Under the pieces are notes generated by a model. That model ran no database searches, had not been told where the DNA came from, and worked only from the letters and a program-made list of their open reading frames with translations. The position numbers and the translations under genes were made by a program. Of a DNA stretch of 64,000 bases, positions 10,892 to 23,036 are shown one piece after another; the stretch's first letter is position 1, and the number at the start of each line of letters is the position of its first letter. The stretch spans positions 1 to 64,000 of the forward strand of contig ARYC01000584.1 of assembly GCA_000711775.1 (NCBI GenBank). Reading direction: 5' to 3'. This DNA is from Oxytricha trifallax. Taxonomy: Eukaryota > Ciliophora > Spirotrichea > Sporadotrichida > Oxytrichidae.

Positions 10892-12597
10892 ATATGGCTC
10901 TAATATTCAAGCTAACTAATATAGAGCTATTAAATATATATATATATAAATCACAAAATAAATAAGACTGATTTTTATATAGTAGAGATCAATATTAAAT
11001 TTGTATCTCTAATTTATTAATTCACGCCTTTTAGCTATTATCTATATCTATCTAAAATAAAAGTAATAAGAAATTAAATTACAAAATTTAAAGGAAAATA
11101 AATATTTAAAATAACAAATTACATAAAAGTAAATTTTCAAATAATAAATAAAAATAACGATAATAGAAAGAATCGTTATTTATTTAACAATGAGAACATC
11201 AAATAAATAGTAACCCAAGAATAAAAAGATTTGTAATGACCAATAAATTTATATGTTTTTAAATTATAAGTAATTTGAAAACTGGATATTTATTAATTTA
11301 TAATTTTGAAATCTTTGTTTTAATATGTAATTAATACATTTGATTGGCAATATTCTAACAAATTTTATTCTATAGGATTATATATATAATGGTTATTAGA
11401 TTATATTTTGCAAAACATTTTTTACCATGAAATGCTTAATTTAAATAAAAAACAAAATTTTAATGATAGAAAACAATACATTTTCGCAAAATAAAAAAGA
11501 ACTTTAAAAAATAAGAAAATACACAGTAAAATCTTAATTTTTAAATTACATTTAAATAATTAAAAGTTTATATAATTGATTTGTAAAATTAAATTTATAT
11601 TTTATTTTTAAAAAAATTAATTTAAATTTATTTATTATTAGCTTTAATAATAACTAATGGGCTACAATTTCTAATTAAAGTACTGAGTCATTCATTAATG
11701 AATGTACAGTTTAGATCTTGGTTAATTCAAATTTATTTCTCTTAAGTTAGTTTAGTTTATTTCTGAAATTTCAAAACATTCACTGATAGTTTTACCTTCT
11801 TTGTCAAATGCTTAGATTTTTTATTTGTTATTGGTAATATTTTATTTTTATGCTTATTAGCTATTCTAACTAATGATCATGCCGTTTTACAAATCTTTTA
11901 CAACAAATACATTCTGCTTTTTTACAAAGCATGAGCTGGTGGTACATCCCATCTTAATTAAGTTTATAATGTAATTTAGTTTTATACTTTTTGAACTTTA
12001 GAAGTACCTATTGATTTTGGAAAATATTTGAATATCTGAAAGAGCTATTTTTATCTAAATTAAAATTACTAGAATAATTATTAGAGTAATTTCTTTTTAA
12101 AACATTCAAAACATAAAGATTTTAACTTAAATGTGTATTAAAAGAAAGTTTTGGCAACTGTAAATAAGTTCCAATAATGGATTTTATTTTAATGACCTAA
12201 ATATACTTTAAAACAGCTCCTAATTAGTATTATTTAAATTATGAGAACCTCCTAATTAGGAACACCTAATTAAGATAATTACAAATCAATAAATGGTTAA
12301 AGTTTAATTTAAACTATAATAGTACTATATACTAAATAGGTAAAATTCAATTTAAGACCAAATCAATAATAGAAATCAACCTAATAAAAATGAAAAGTAC
12401 AATTTTTCATAAAGCTTTTAGCGATTTGAACAAAAATAATATAACATTAAAATAATTAAAAAGAACAAAAACTTCCATATTTAATAAAATCTAAACTTAA
12501 AATTTATTAGAATGTAACTCCATTCATAAAATATTTATCATCTACAAATTTAAACATAAAATAAGATGCATCAATCTAATAAACTAAGATTAATAAA
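10892..12597. other. AT-rich tract without recognisable genes
   Basis: Nothing beyond simple repeats is supported. Confidence 0.55.
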
Positions 12598-12690
12598 AAA
12601 GAAACCCTAGTCTCCACCTTTAACTTTATTAATCAAAAAAGTTTATAAAACTACTGAAAGGGTTTTGGGGTTTTTATTAGGAATTTGATA
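12598..12690. repeat. Decayed TBE-like terminal sequence
   Basis: The stretch GAAACCCTAG ... TTAATCAAAAAAGTTTATAA ... ACTGAAAGGGTTTTGGGG follows the order of blocks in the intact TBE TIRs (ACTAACCCTA, AATCAAAGCACTTATAA, CACTAAGGGGTTTTG). It is heavily mutated. No TBE ORF is seen beside it, so it is read as a relic. Confidence 0.45.
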
Positions 12691-13020
12691 AATAAAAAAG
12701 TCACTTTAATTTGAATTAATTACTGCTACTCACTAATATTTAATTCTATTAGACATTTATACTAGAATATTATAAATTATATACATTTATATAAATGAAA
12801 AACTATCATTAAAATAGACAATAAAAGTGGATATGGATAATATACTTTGTGGATGATTATTTCTATAATTAACTTTACTATTTAATAAAAACTGGTAAGT
12901 TTTACTATACTTAAAATATTTAAATAATTTAGCAAATATTTAAACTGACTCAAATAGTTGTTATTGCTAAATTTCTAATTACACAATATTTATTAATTAT
13001 TAAATAATTAATTAATTCTA

Positions 13021-13329
13021 ATGGGTTGCTAAAGTTCATGTTTTGTGAAGAATAAAACAGGCGCGTATGTTCAATAGCAAAAAAATGGAACTGTCATCGT
13101 ATAGAAAGGTCAAGATGTAAAAATTCAAATTAATAACTAGAAATTTTAAACCTCTCTCAGAGCAGTAGACAAGAATGGGAGAGTGGTTTCAGAGATGTTT
13201 GAAAGAGGTGGGTAGGAGGGAGGTTGCAAGAATATCAAAATTATTTATTAATAATAACCACCAAAATTGTCAATTAATTAATAAATTGTCTCTCCTCATT
13301 CTTCAGAGATAAACCCTCAAGATATGTGA
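13021..13329 (+). CDS. Small MGC-start protein D (102 aa, predicted acylated)
   Basis: The ORF starts MGCQSSCFVKNKTGAYVQQQ. A central region NGTVIVQKGQDVKIQINNQ corresponds to the NGEEI..VTTD region of C and E. A longer C-terminal tail ends EINPQDM at TGA 13327-13329. Residues 1-64 are the best supported; beyond ERGG the frame stays open only with TAG/TAA as Gln. The last codons resemble sequence 3' of gene A. Function unknown. Confidence 0.65.
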
Positions 13330-14751
13330 TACTTAATTAATTAATATATTTAGTAAAGCTTAAGAGTTTATGGGGTTATTTGTGTAAGTAAGATAGAAAT
13401 TATAGCATTAACTCCATTTATAGTTATTTTTGTTGTTGTATTTTTTGTGGGATTTTAATTCTTGATAATTTTTTAGATTATGTTCATTGTCTTTTCTAAT
13501 AAAATAAAATAAACGTAAAAAAGTTATCAAATTTAGGAAAAGATACACAAGAAAACTGTCTTAATTATTATACCTTAATTACTTTCGTAAATTTAAGTGC
13601 AATTGAAATTTAATCGCCATAAAAGTATTTAAATATAGAAACTACATGAGAATTTTAGCTTTTTAGATTTAATCAAAATATTTTATTTGATATTAATATA
13701 ATTTTTATATTTTATTTTTAATACAATAAGTTTCGTGAATAATTAATAAAATTATTGCTTAAAAATTATTAAATTAATGAATAATTAAAATCAAAGATAT
13801 ATTGATTTTGCTTTTTTCTCTAAACTGTATTTCTTCTAAATATATTATGTAACGATTGTAAAAATTGTTATAATCTCTAATTAATGCTGATATTAGTTCA
13901 AAATGTAATCTTACAGTCTTTCTTCCCTTATTTCTTATGTTCTTAATCATAACATAATTTTAATATTTTCTCAACCGTCAGCAGTTTTATAAAAGTGCCG
14001 ACGGTTGCTGCGATTTTCCAACTTAATGTATTTTTCTAATGTTTTAACTTGTTATTAATAGGAATTTTTTATTATAATACTTTGTATTATGGTTTCAAAA
14101 ATCCTGTTAGAAACCAGAACTCCTTTAAGATCTATTTAAATCCTTATAGAATTTTTAAAAATATATAAACTCATTAAATAATAATATTTTTACGGAAGAT
14201 TAAACCTTTATTACTACTTTCAACCTAAATTACAACTTTTATGTCAGATATATAGTTTTTTATAGACTTTTACAAATCAATAAGGATTTGTAAAATCTAA
14301 TAAGATTTTTGAATCCTGAATCTATAAAATAAAGTTAAAGAAACAGTTTAAACTTATTTATATAAAATTATAAAAAATTAATTAATTGATAAAATGCCCT
14401 CTACCGTCGGCACTTTATAATATTTGCCTCAATTTGGAAAAATCAATTATATTTACTTTAACTTATAATATTTATCATAAAAAAACTAATAGATTTGTAT
14501 ATTAAACATACTATATATGCAAACAATACAAGAATAATAATTAACATTGCCAATCGTCTTGGCTTTAATGGATTGAAAATAATAAAAGATGGAAAATATC
14601 TAAAAACATATTTTTTATTTTTCTGTAATTAATACATCTTTTTATTAAGAATTACTATTAGATAAATTTAAATATTTAAATATTAATATTAAATATTACA
14701 TTTATTTATATTAATAATCATAATAATTATAAATATATTTAATTTTTTATA
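13330..14751. other. AT-rich tract with a small inverted GC motif
   Basis: A hairpin-like AACCGTC...GACGGTT lies at 13973-14006 and a related ACCGTCGGCAC at 14403-14413, possibly relics of a small inverted-repeat element. No gene supported. Confidence 0.45.
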
Positions 14752-14982
14752 ATGGGATGCGAAAAGAGTGTTTGTTTTGCCAAAAAAGCCAGTAAAATAC
14801 AGCAACTGAATGGTTACAGTTCAGTAACATATTAAAATGGAGAGGAGATCAGGGTGACTACAGATAAAAAAGGAACAAAGAGGACTACAATCACAAAATT
14901 ATATAATAATGGAGATGTCTCTCAGGCAATTTATGAAAATAAAGGAGGAAAAACTATTATGATAAGTGATAGACAATTTTGA
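14752..14982 (+). CDS. Small MGC-start protein E (76 aa, predicted acylated)
   Basis: An intact ORF starts MGCEKSVCFAKKASKIQQLN and continues YQNGEEIRVTTDKKG and TKRTTITKLYNNGDVSQ to TGA 14980-14982. It is the clearest paralogue of C: the same length, Cys at 3 and 8, the same NGEEI.VTTD.KG core and a Gly-Gly-Lys near the C terminus. A short AT-rich leader precedes each start. No known domain recognised; a membrane-anchored adaptor is only a guess. Confidence 0.75.
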
Positions 14983-15952
14983 TAGAAAAATTAGACTTTA
15001 AATAAATAATCAATTTTAATTAAACTCCTTAATTATAAATCATAAATTTAAAAAAATAATAATAAATGATTTAGTAATCAATCGTATTGAATAAATGTTA
15101 AAATCATTTCATTTTATAATGTCATTTCAGTAGTACATTCGAAATTGAGAAAATGAATTTAAATGAATTTAAACTAAATCAAAACAGTGGCAGTTTTAAT
15201 TAAATTAACAAACAATTAATTAATGAGCTAAATTAAAGTTCCGAATCTGATATCCTTTTATTAAAACTTTTCCAATATACTAAACGGATTTCTAATGTAT
15301 TCCTAAAATATTATATTTAGAAGAAAATTAAATTGCTTCAAATTAAATAGATATCTTCATATAAATTATAACCTAAATGGAATTGGGAAGGTAGCGAAAT
15401 TATGAAAAATTGAGAAATAATTATGGTTAAAAAGATATAGTTAACTTATTTAGAAATATTTTTTAATTATCAAATATATATGATTAAATAATTTAATCAT
15501 ATATTTTATTTAAATTTAAAATCATGAGCTGTATAAATAGTACTTTTATAAATAAAAATTCTAGGAAATGAAAGAGCAGCACAAAGAATACGTCAAAGTA
15601 GTGATAGGCAGGGATGGGGGTATGTATTACTGAGGTCAAATTTGATAATAATGGATACAATGATAGATAAATTCATCAGAATTAATCACTATGATGAAAA
15701 ATATTTCATTAAATATGGTGTCATTAAATTAGAGTATTTCAGGATATGGAATAATTAATTGAAAATATTATAAATCATATTATTTCATTAATATACTTTT
15801 GGGATTTAAAATAAACAGAATTTAAAATAATTAATAAATTTCAGTAAATAAACAATAAAATAGACATGCAATAATCAGATTATTATTAAAATTAGATTGA
15901 CTTTCATTTTCATAAGTTGGAATATTAATAAAATCTTATAAAATTAAAAGAA
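14983..15952. other. AT-rich tract
   Basis: A short MSCINSTFINKN frame at about 15524-15568 ends at TGA and could be a broken MGC-type copy. Otherwise nothing is supported. Confidence 0.45.
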
Positions 15953-16960
15953 ATGAAAAGATTGAATACCACAACTCGGGTTTGCATATCCCTTCTAATA
16001 GCTTCTTTCTCAGGATTTTCCTAACAAATGTAAGGTCTCCTGCCTTACTATAGACAGTCTGCTGTGATCTTCAATTCTGACTTAATTTTATCATTAAATG
16101 AATATATAAAATTAATAATAATTATTTAGACTACTTTGAAATTAATGCTCATGTTGACGCATACAATGGATGGACTCACACTACAGCTAATGATCAACAA
16201 ACCTTCGCAACAGCTCTTCAGATCTTCTCCCACATTAAATTCCAGACTGACTTAGTTTTCTTGAATGCCTACAAGTACGAAACTTATTTTATACTTATAT
16301 TTGTGGCATTTTTCCTATGAAATTTCACAGGTGAGATTATGGCATTAACTTGTCAAAAATTCAACACTTTTTTATATATATCATACTAACTTATGTTGAA
16401 GTAAGTCCAATCAGAATGACTCCAGTTGCTTTGACAGTAAATTACAGATTTATATCCCCTTATTAATTGCAAGTGGCTGGTACCAGTCAGACTACCTTTG
16501 GAAAGATTGAGTCCTACATCTACTAAAGAAACAAAGCATTCACTGGATCGTTTAATATTTATTTTCATTTTTTATAGTTTTAAAGAGAAAATTACCTCAA
16601 ATAGTAATATTTTTATAATGATCTTTCATTGATCCTATCTTTGATGATCACAAATATAATAAAGATAAGATTATAATAAGTATTCTTATTAAATTACATA
16701 GTGTATTTAAATGAGAACGTATAAGTCACAGACTATGTTTACGATTACGAAGAGCCAACATACTTCTCCACTAAGACCAACAGTAATGAGCAATAAAAGC
16801 AAATTTATAGTAACATAAGTCTCATTTTTAACTTTATATATTAAAATAATTAATTTTAATTATATATAAATTGGATTGTGGAATTGGGATCCATTGTCAT
16901 CTATGGCTATTTCAAAGACTTTCTTCAATTGGGATGTTCTCAACATGAAATTAATTTAAT
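15953..16960 (+). CDS. Predicted secreted protein, split by four IESs, unrecognised
   Basis: It starts MKRLNTTTRVCISLLIASFS, a typical cleavable signal peptide. Coding blocks then read VIFNSD / YFEINAHVDAYNGWTHTTAN..FLNAYKYETY / VEVSPIRMTPVALTVNYRF..KAFTGSF / NENVQVTDYVYDYEEPTYFS..KQI / GLWNWDPLSSMAISKTFFNW. Each junction is made continuous by removing one IES with pointers GACT, AACTTAT, AAT and AAATT in that order. After LNMKLI the frame remains open in AT-rich DNA, so the true stop is not fixed. The product is aromatic and acidic with no recognised domain. Confidence 0.7.
16079..16128. other. IES, pointer GACT
   Basis: GACT lies at 16079-16082 and 16129-16132. Excision of 50 bp joins NSD to YFEINAHVDAYNGW in frame. 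Confidence 0.75.
16281..16387. other. IES, pointer AACTTAT
   Basis: AACTTAT lies at 16281-16287 and 16388-16394. Excision of 107 bp joins AYKYETY to VEVSPIRM in frame. Confidence 0.8.
16554..16709. other. IES, pointer AAT
   Basis: AAT lies at 16554-16556 and 16710-16712. Excision of 156 bp joins FTGSFN to ENVQVTDY. The pointer is short, so the exact boundary is less certain. Confidence 0.55.
16801..16867. other. IES, pointer AAATT
   Basis: AAATT lies at 16801-16805 and 16868-16872. Excision of 67 bp joins QKQI to GLWNWDPL in the same phase. Confidence 0.65.
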
Positions 16961-18159
16961 AATAATTAAATTAATTATACACTAAAGTAAATGTGTTTAA
17001 TTTACAATAAAAACTATTAAATATAAATGAGTTGAATGATCATATACAGATCACATATAAAATTATGCTTAATATTCTTAAAAGATTTAGAGGAAGAATA
17101 CATATTTTATTTATATTACTCAATAGATAAGACTACAAGATATATACTTATTTTTATATTAAAATTAATTGAAGTCACTATTTGCTGAAGCTTCCGTATT
17201 ATTAATGAATTGATAAACACTTAGATTTAAGAAAATATTGTATTAATTTCATAAACAAAATAGATCTTAAATCACACAATTTAAAATTTACTACAATTAT
17301 CATTGTTTTTATATTCTGATTCTCATCCATTTAATAAGTTAAGATTAATTGTATATTATTTAATTAAGAAATTTATAACCTAATCTTAATGTTTTATATT
17401 TATCAACCAAAAATGTTATATATTATTTAAATGTAAATAATATTAAATCATGAATATAATTAAACTATTTAAGGTGAATTTGGTCCATAATTACTCTTTT
17501 TGTGATGTTTGAGAATTAACTTGATTTCTATTTTTAATAATTTCATTTATTTTCTAAAGATTTTTCAATATAATAATAAAATTTAAGTTTATTTATAAAA
17601 TATATTCTTGGAAATTTTATATAATTGTATTTGTCTTGCAAGAATCTGAATATATATTAAGTAATTCTAAATGTTTTTATCACATAAATTAATTATTTTA
17701 TTCAAATTATTATTACTTTTTTGGCCAAGATTTATTAAAATTTATATATTTTTTTTTTAATGCATTTCATTTATTTTCTAAAATTTTTATATTATAATAT
17801 AAAGATTTAAAGAGTAGATAAAAAAGAGAATAATTAGTTGAAGTTGTGCTAACCAGTGAGTTTAAAGATTTTATATTTATCCTTCTTGCTATAATTTACT
17901 CAATAGTTAAATTATTATAGCATTAATTTTATCATACCTTATTTATTCTCAATTTATTATATAACTTCCAAGCCTTGTTTTGTGTTTTATTGTTGGTTTG
18001 TATTGGTATTTATGGGAATTATATTACATGGTTTTCAAATCAGTTGTTATTGTTAAATTATTATACTTAAAAGCTACAAGTTTCTGTCGCTCAGTTATAC
18101 TAGTTAAGATTTACTATTTATTTTATCTATAATTTAAATGTTTTGAGGTTTTTTCATGC
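16961..18159. other. AT-rich spacer
   Basis: It may contain the 3' end of the secreted-protein gene; no other gene is seen. Confidence 0.5.
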
Positions 18160-19873
18160 TCAGCAGCATTTGCTCTTCTTTTTGCCATCTTATATATTAG
18201 ATTTATATATAATACTACCTCAAATAATTACTATAATAATTACTATGAAAATATAAAAAAATGAATAATAAAATTTAAGTGCATCTTTTTTGTTCTTGTT
18301 CTTTAATTTAGTGCCATTGGGAGGTGTGCTTCTCGAACTGCTTTTTGTGTTATCTTCTTGCATACCAGGATAAATGCCTTATTTTTGCATTTTCTATACT
18401 TTCAACTGTACTATTGTTCAATTATTTATATCTCTTTATATTAAGTGAGTTAAAATTTTGATTCATACTATAATATTCTTAAAATATTTTACAAAAAGCG
18501 AACAATTTATTTATAGAAAAAAATTATTTTGTTATACAGTGTTGATTATCAGATTGAATGCTTCTTCGACGTTTTGACCACTCATGGCACTTGTAGTAAT
18601 GCAATGAGTTTAGAATTTCTACTAAATTTCTTCAATTTGCTCATCAGAAATCACTCTCTCATCTATCAAATCATACTTATTGGCTGCGATTAAGTAGGGA
18701 CAGGGCTTTATCTCTTGCATCTGATTCAACCACTTTGATAAGTTATCATTAGAAAACATGTATGTTTGACATATAATTTATTGTTGTAGGGAATTAAGGT
18801 TGAGAGAGAGTAAGGTTATATAAATAAATAATTGTTCTTAAATTATCATAACTCTTTTCATTAGTGACATCAAATACTAGCATGACTCCATCTAAACTTT
18901 GGTAAAACCCTTTAGCAAAAGAAAAGTAGTATTTAACATAAAATCTCAAAAAAGTATTTTATTTTCTATCTTTACAAAAATTGGATGGTATCTTTCATTG
19001 TATGATTTTAAGCTTTAATGATATTTAATGGTATTTTAGAATTATTCTCTTTTCCTATTTTATAACAGTTTGGAGTTTAGAACTTCTTAGTCATTGATAG
19101 GAATCTTTCTTGACCAGCAGGGTCCCACAACACTACTTAAAATTATAATTTTAATTATATTATGTTATTTAAATAGTAATTTACGTAATATTTTAGTTTA
19201 TTTTTTTTTAATAACTTTTACAAGAAGCCCATTAATACGTAACCTGATGGTTTTATTTTCAATACCAATCGTTGCTATACTTTTTGGTATTCATAAATAA
19301 ATTAATAAAATGCAAATAACATTTGTAAAGACTATGAATCATCCTTTACAATAAATCATAAATCTAAGTTTGGTATGGCAGTATCTCTAAATCAATACTT
19401 CTAAATAAGACAAGTTTTTCCCACATCAGAGTTTCCCACTAACCCTATGTCGATCTTAAATATATAGATTTTTATAGTGTTTCTATCAAAAATACTCCAT
19501 AAAAATAAACTAAAAAATGCAAATAAAACACCAAACAATCTTGATATCGTAATTCTGAACTTAATTTTATTATGTTTGCTATTATTATTATGGCTGGATT
19601 GATTACTGCGAGTATTAAGATTCGAGCATGTTTTATTACTGATATGATCCTTCATTCACATCTCCACCTACAGATTATGATGGCTATGTTTAGTTTTATA
19701 TTTTATATTTACTAAAGTATTACATTTTATAATACTCTTATTAATTAGTTGATGTTGTAGGGGTCATAGTTTGTACTTTGTTGCATATTGCTGCCTTGAG
19801 ATTGTTATTAGTGCGGGTTAGACCTATTTTACTATTATTGTTGCTGCTGTGCTTCTTGTGTACTTAATTTCAT
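18160..19873 (-). CDS. Rab-like small GTPase, split by IESs
   Basis: Minus-strand blocks, in order: a Q-rich N-terminal MDS (19873 to about 19745) and a Q/N/S-rich segment. Then come P-loop GLVGNSDVGKT (G1), a block with TIGIENKTIRLRINGLLVK (switch I region), VVLWDPAGQERFLSMTKKF (G3, with Pro instead of Thr in WDTAGQE), DGVMLVFDVTNEKSYDNLR, ANKYDL (G4) and TTSAMSG (G5). A basic tail ends KKKSKCC at TGA 18160-18162, a dual-prenylation site. The likely role is vesicle traffic. Three IESs are resolved; others, around switch I, the hypervariable tail and the Q-rich leader, are not. The family call is firm, the subfamily is not. Confidence 0.85.
18185..18292. other. IES in Rab gene, pointer CAAAAA (TTTTTG on + strand)
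   Basis: TTTTTG lies at 18179-18184 and 18287-18292. Excision of 108 bp joins LKNKN to KKSKCC-stop in frame, giving a canonical Rab C terminus. Confidence 0.75.
19139..19217. other. IES in Rab gene, pointer AAGT (ACTT on + strand)
   Basis: ACTT lies at 19135-19138 and 19214-19217. Excision of 79 bp joins GLLVK to VVLWDPAGQE in the same phase. Confidence 0.7.
19460..19564. other. IES in Rab gene, pointer TTAAG (CTTAA on + strand)
   Basis: CTTAA lies at 19455-19459 and 19560-19564. Excision of 105 bp joins SKHNK to IKIDIGLVGNSD. A Q-rich alternative frame upstream makes the phase here less certain. Confidence 0.55.
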
Positions 19874-20415
19874 TATTATTAAATAAATTAATATTAATAA
19901 ACATTGGCAATATTATAAGTATTTGTTAGTATTTTTCTTAAGAAATTTAATATATTTTCTCATGATATTGATGCAGTGAAATTATTTATTTATATATTTA
20001 TGTCGAAAAGAGCAGATCACAATATTTATATTAATTTAATCCCACAAACTAATCATCATAATAAATTAACTATTAGAAACTTATGATAAATCAAAAGACC
20101 GCTTCATTTTTAAAATTATAAAATAATAATAGTTTTTAAAAGTTTATTAAAATAGAGTGAGAGAATGAGTTTGTGAATGAGTTAGATTAATTAATATCTA
20201 ATAAATATATAGGTATGAAGAATTGTGAAATATAATAATTTTATTGCAATCAAAAATAAAAAATAAATTTGTAAGTTATTTTAAGTCGATGATACATTTA
20301 CTTGAGGTCTATGGAAAAATGATTGGTACGCCTTAAAAAATTATATAGAGAGGGTTTTGGGTTTTTTAAGTTTAATTTTTAAAATCAATTTTAATTTTTC
20401 CTTTATATAAATTGA
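19874..20415. other. AT-rich spacer between Rab and M16 genes
   Basis: The two genes are divergent, so it should hold both promoters. A G-rich run AGGGTTTTGGG (about 20350) is the only distinctive motif. Confidence 0.5.
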
Positions 20416-22555
20416 ATGTTGTCAAAGATCTCAAAAGGCCTAGCCAAAAGCGTGAAGTCAAGCAAAGTAAGTGCCACCCTAATCGATAAACAGCTATTGA
20501 CCCTCCAATTTAGCAAGTCGCCACCTGCACAGTCAGAAGTTTTGCCAATTAAAACAGTAATGATGATTCCTCCTTGAGAAGATCAAACGTCGATCAAGAT
20601 TACGGGTAAGTGCTAGTTCCACACACGCACATCACAGTTTAGTGGTATCTTAACCACATATTCAATGTGATATTTAACTTGAATTTGAATTTAATCACCT
20701 GTGTGTAAATAACAATATTGTATTATTCAAAATAAAACTGACACTTAAAACATTGGCTGCTTTTAAATTGAAATTTCTCATAAAAATAAGTAACTTTTTT
20801 ATAAGTGTAGAGTAACTCCAAAGGAGCAACATTTACAGTTCTCCAAAGCACCAATCATGGCCAACTTTGGTGAGCTACCTTTTGGCGAGATCCCTGAGCC
20901 TCTTAAGTATGTCAGACCTTTCCGTAAGTATCGCACTCTCTCCTACCTTCTTTAATTCTTATTTATTATTATAGAGATGACTACTCTTTCTAATGGAATC
21001 AGAGTTTGCACTGAGAGAACTAGCTTCATTTTTTAATTAATTATAGTAAATTATTAAAATTTAATAGCCACTAAACCGCAACGTAAGTTGAATCCATATC
21101 CTGCCCAATTATCCTTAATCTAAACACTAAGCTTATAACTTAACCTTCCTTAATTTAGTGTTGGTGTGTTCGTTGGCGCTGGTTCAAGACACGAAGATCT
21201 CGAAACTTCAGGTTCAGCATACTTGCTCGAAAAGATGTTGTTCAGAGGTACTACTTCAAGATCAAAGACTTAAAAAAATTTCAATTAAAAAAATTAAAAA
21301 TTACTCTACTGAAAATACTAAAAGTATTTCTGTAAAAGACTGAAATTGCTGATGCTATTGATAGTATTGGTGCAGTCCAAAAGAACACCACTGGAAGAGA
21401 GGTTTCAAACTTCACTCTTCAAGTCTTCAAGGGAGACGTTAACAAGGCCGTCAAGATTCTCGGTGATTCATTCAGCAACAGCGTCCTCAATCCTTCATTT
21501 AAATCATATTACTATCACTACCTATCATTTTATTTATGAATGAAAACGAATTGGAAGTTGTTAAAGAAGAAATCAGCCAAGAGCATGAAGAAAACTATCA
21601 CAGATATTTCGAGACCACCATCGAAAACGCTCACTTCAACGTTTACAGAGACCATATGATGGGTCAACCAGTTAAGGGTGATAGAGATATTCTCCAAACC
21701 CTCAGAGCTGACCACCTCAGAGAATTCCACTCAACCAACTACTTCGGTGATAACATCGTTGTTGTAGGAGCTGGTAACATCAACCATGAAGAGTTCGTTG
21801 CTCAAGTCAACCAACACTTCTCTTCCCTCCCAAAGAGCACTGCCTCAAAAATTAAGAATCAAGAGAAATCAGTTTTCAACCCAGCTCTTCTCTTCATCAG
21901 AGACGATGAAATGATTAACTCAAACGTTGCTGTCTTCTACGACGCTCCATCAGTAAAGCACCCAGACTTCTACTCATTCCTCTTGCTCCAAAACATGTTC
22001 GGTGATTTCAGAATCGATAAGAATGCTGAGCACCTCAATGATGTAAAGAAGCAATACAACTCAATGCACGCCCTTTTAGGTGATCTTCCAGATGTCACCA
22101 GACAAGAGTCACTCTATTACGCTTACTCTGACAGTGGTATTTGGGGTAACTACTTCTATGGTAACGAGGTCTTCACCAGAAACATGAACTATTGTGGTGT
22201 TTGCCTCCCAACCATCTACTCTCACTACTTGAACGACGTTGAAGTTTTCAGAGGAAGAAACTCCCTTTACAACAAGCTCTTGAGAAGAGAAGCACCAACC
22301 GATATCGTACAAGAGATTGGACCCCAAATCCTCTATCAAAACAGAAGAGTAGCCAGAAGTGAAGTTGCCAAGAGAGTCGCTCATCTCGACAACTACCACC
22401 TCAAGCATTTGTGCAACAAATGGTTCTATGATGCTGAGCCATCATTCACCAACTGGGGACCAATTGAGGGTGTCTCACAAGTCGGTTCATACAAATACTT
22501 CAAAATCAACACTATGGCCACAATCACCAATGCCCATCACTCTCTCTTTACATGA
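20416..22555 (+). CDS. M16-family mitochondrial protein (complex III core / MPP-beta-like)
   Basis: The main body matches mitochondrial processing peptidase beta / cytochrome bc1 core proteins: MTTLSNGIRVCTERTS, ATVGVFVGAGSRHEDLETSG, a MLFRGT block, VKILGDSFSNSVLNPSF, then the long last segment ending at TGA 22553-22555. The HxxEH zinc site is replaced by YLLEK, so it should be non-catalytic, like a core subunit. The first MDS starts MLSKISKGLAKSVKSSK, a plausible mitochondrial presequence, but its frame contains TGA at 20575-20577; alternative splicing could avoid it. Two introns (20924-20974, 21083-21158) and four IESs are inferred. Unlike its neighbours, the last segment uses almost no TAA/TAG for Gln, as expected of a highly expressed gene. 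Confidence 0.87.
20607..20801. other. IES in M16 gene, pointer TAAGTG
   Basis: TAAGTG lies at 20607-20612 and 20802-20807. Excision of 195 bp joins IKITG to KCRVTPKEQ ahead of QFSKAPIMANFGE. The pointer also looks like an intron donor (GTAAGTG), so intron and IES models compete here. Confidence 0.55.
21021..21064. other. IES in M16 gene, pointer TAGC
   Basis: TAGC lies at 21021-21024 and 21065-21068. Excision of 44 bp joins CTERTS to HQTATVGVFV across the second intron. Confidence 0.85.
21264..21334. other. IES in M16 gene, pointer AAAGACT
   Basis: AAAGACT lies at 21264-21270 and 21335-21341. Excision of 71 bp joins MLFRGTTSRSKT to EIADAIDSIGA. Confidence 0.88.
21497..21531. other. IES in M16 gene, pointer ATTTA
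   Basis: ATTTA lies at 21497-21501 and 21532-21536. Excision of 35 bp joins NSVLNPSF to MNENELEVVKEE. Confidence 0.85.
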
Positions 22556-23036
22556 ACAACCAGACCCTGCCTATAAAGGATTAAATGCCTTTGTTATGGC
22601 TCAGGAGATAGTAGTAATACAGTCTCTTATTTAAATTTCTAAAAACTTAACGCAAACTTTATTGTATTTCTATTGTCTTCAGTTATTATCAATATCCACT
22701 ATTTTATCATTTTGATTCTTAAATCTTTCAATATAAATAGCAATTTAATTTGAAGCTTCAAAATAATGCTTTTAATGATCTTACAATCAAATTTTTTTAG
22801 AATAATTCCATACTAATAAGTTCATTTAAATTTGATCCAATTAAATATATTTAAATTTACAAATGAAAATGTCTTAAGCGATCTATGACACGAAAACTTA
22901 TTATACACGTTTGAGTGTGAAATCTTTCGTGCTCTACAACTTAATTATTGCAGTAGTTTGGTTTTATTTCCTCTATGTTCGATAGGACGACTACACACAG
23001 TTTGACATTTAGAAACTCTAAGACTAAATTAGTGAG
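22556..23036. other. AT-rich intergenic spacer
   Basis: No gene seen; it holds the 3' flank of the M16 gene and the promoter side of the next. Confidence 0.5.

Noticed and set aside
13973-14413. Inverted ACCGTC/GACGGT motifs as a complete MITE
   Set aside because: Only about 11-17 bp match between the two sites, and no target duplication or extended arms were found.
15524-15600. Short MSCINST frame resembling the MGC family
   Set aside because: It ends at TGA after 15 codons, has Ser rather than Gly at position 2 and lacks the NGEEI-like core; too short to call a gene.
20335-20375. G-rich AGGGTTTTGGGTTTTTT run as a TBE or telomere end
   Set aside because: It lacks the other TIR blocks and has no adjoining TBE sequence; probably chance or an unrecognisable relic.
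22109-22408. Minus-strand 99-codon frame opposite the M16 gene
   Set aside because: It is the antisense shadow of a strongly conserved coding segment, and its composition is explained by the sense codons.
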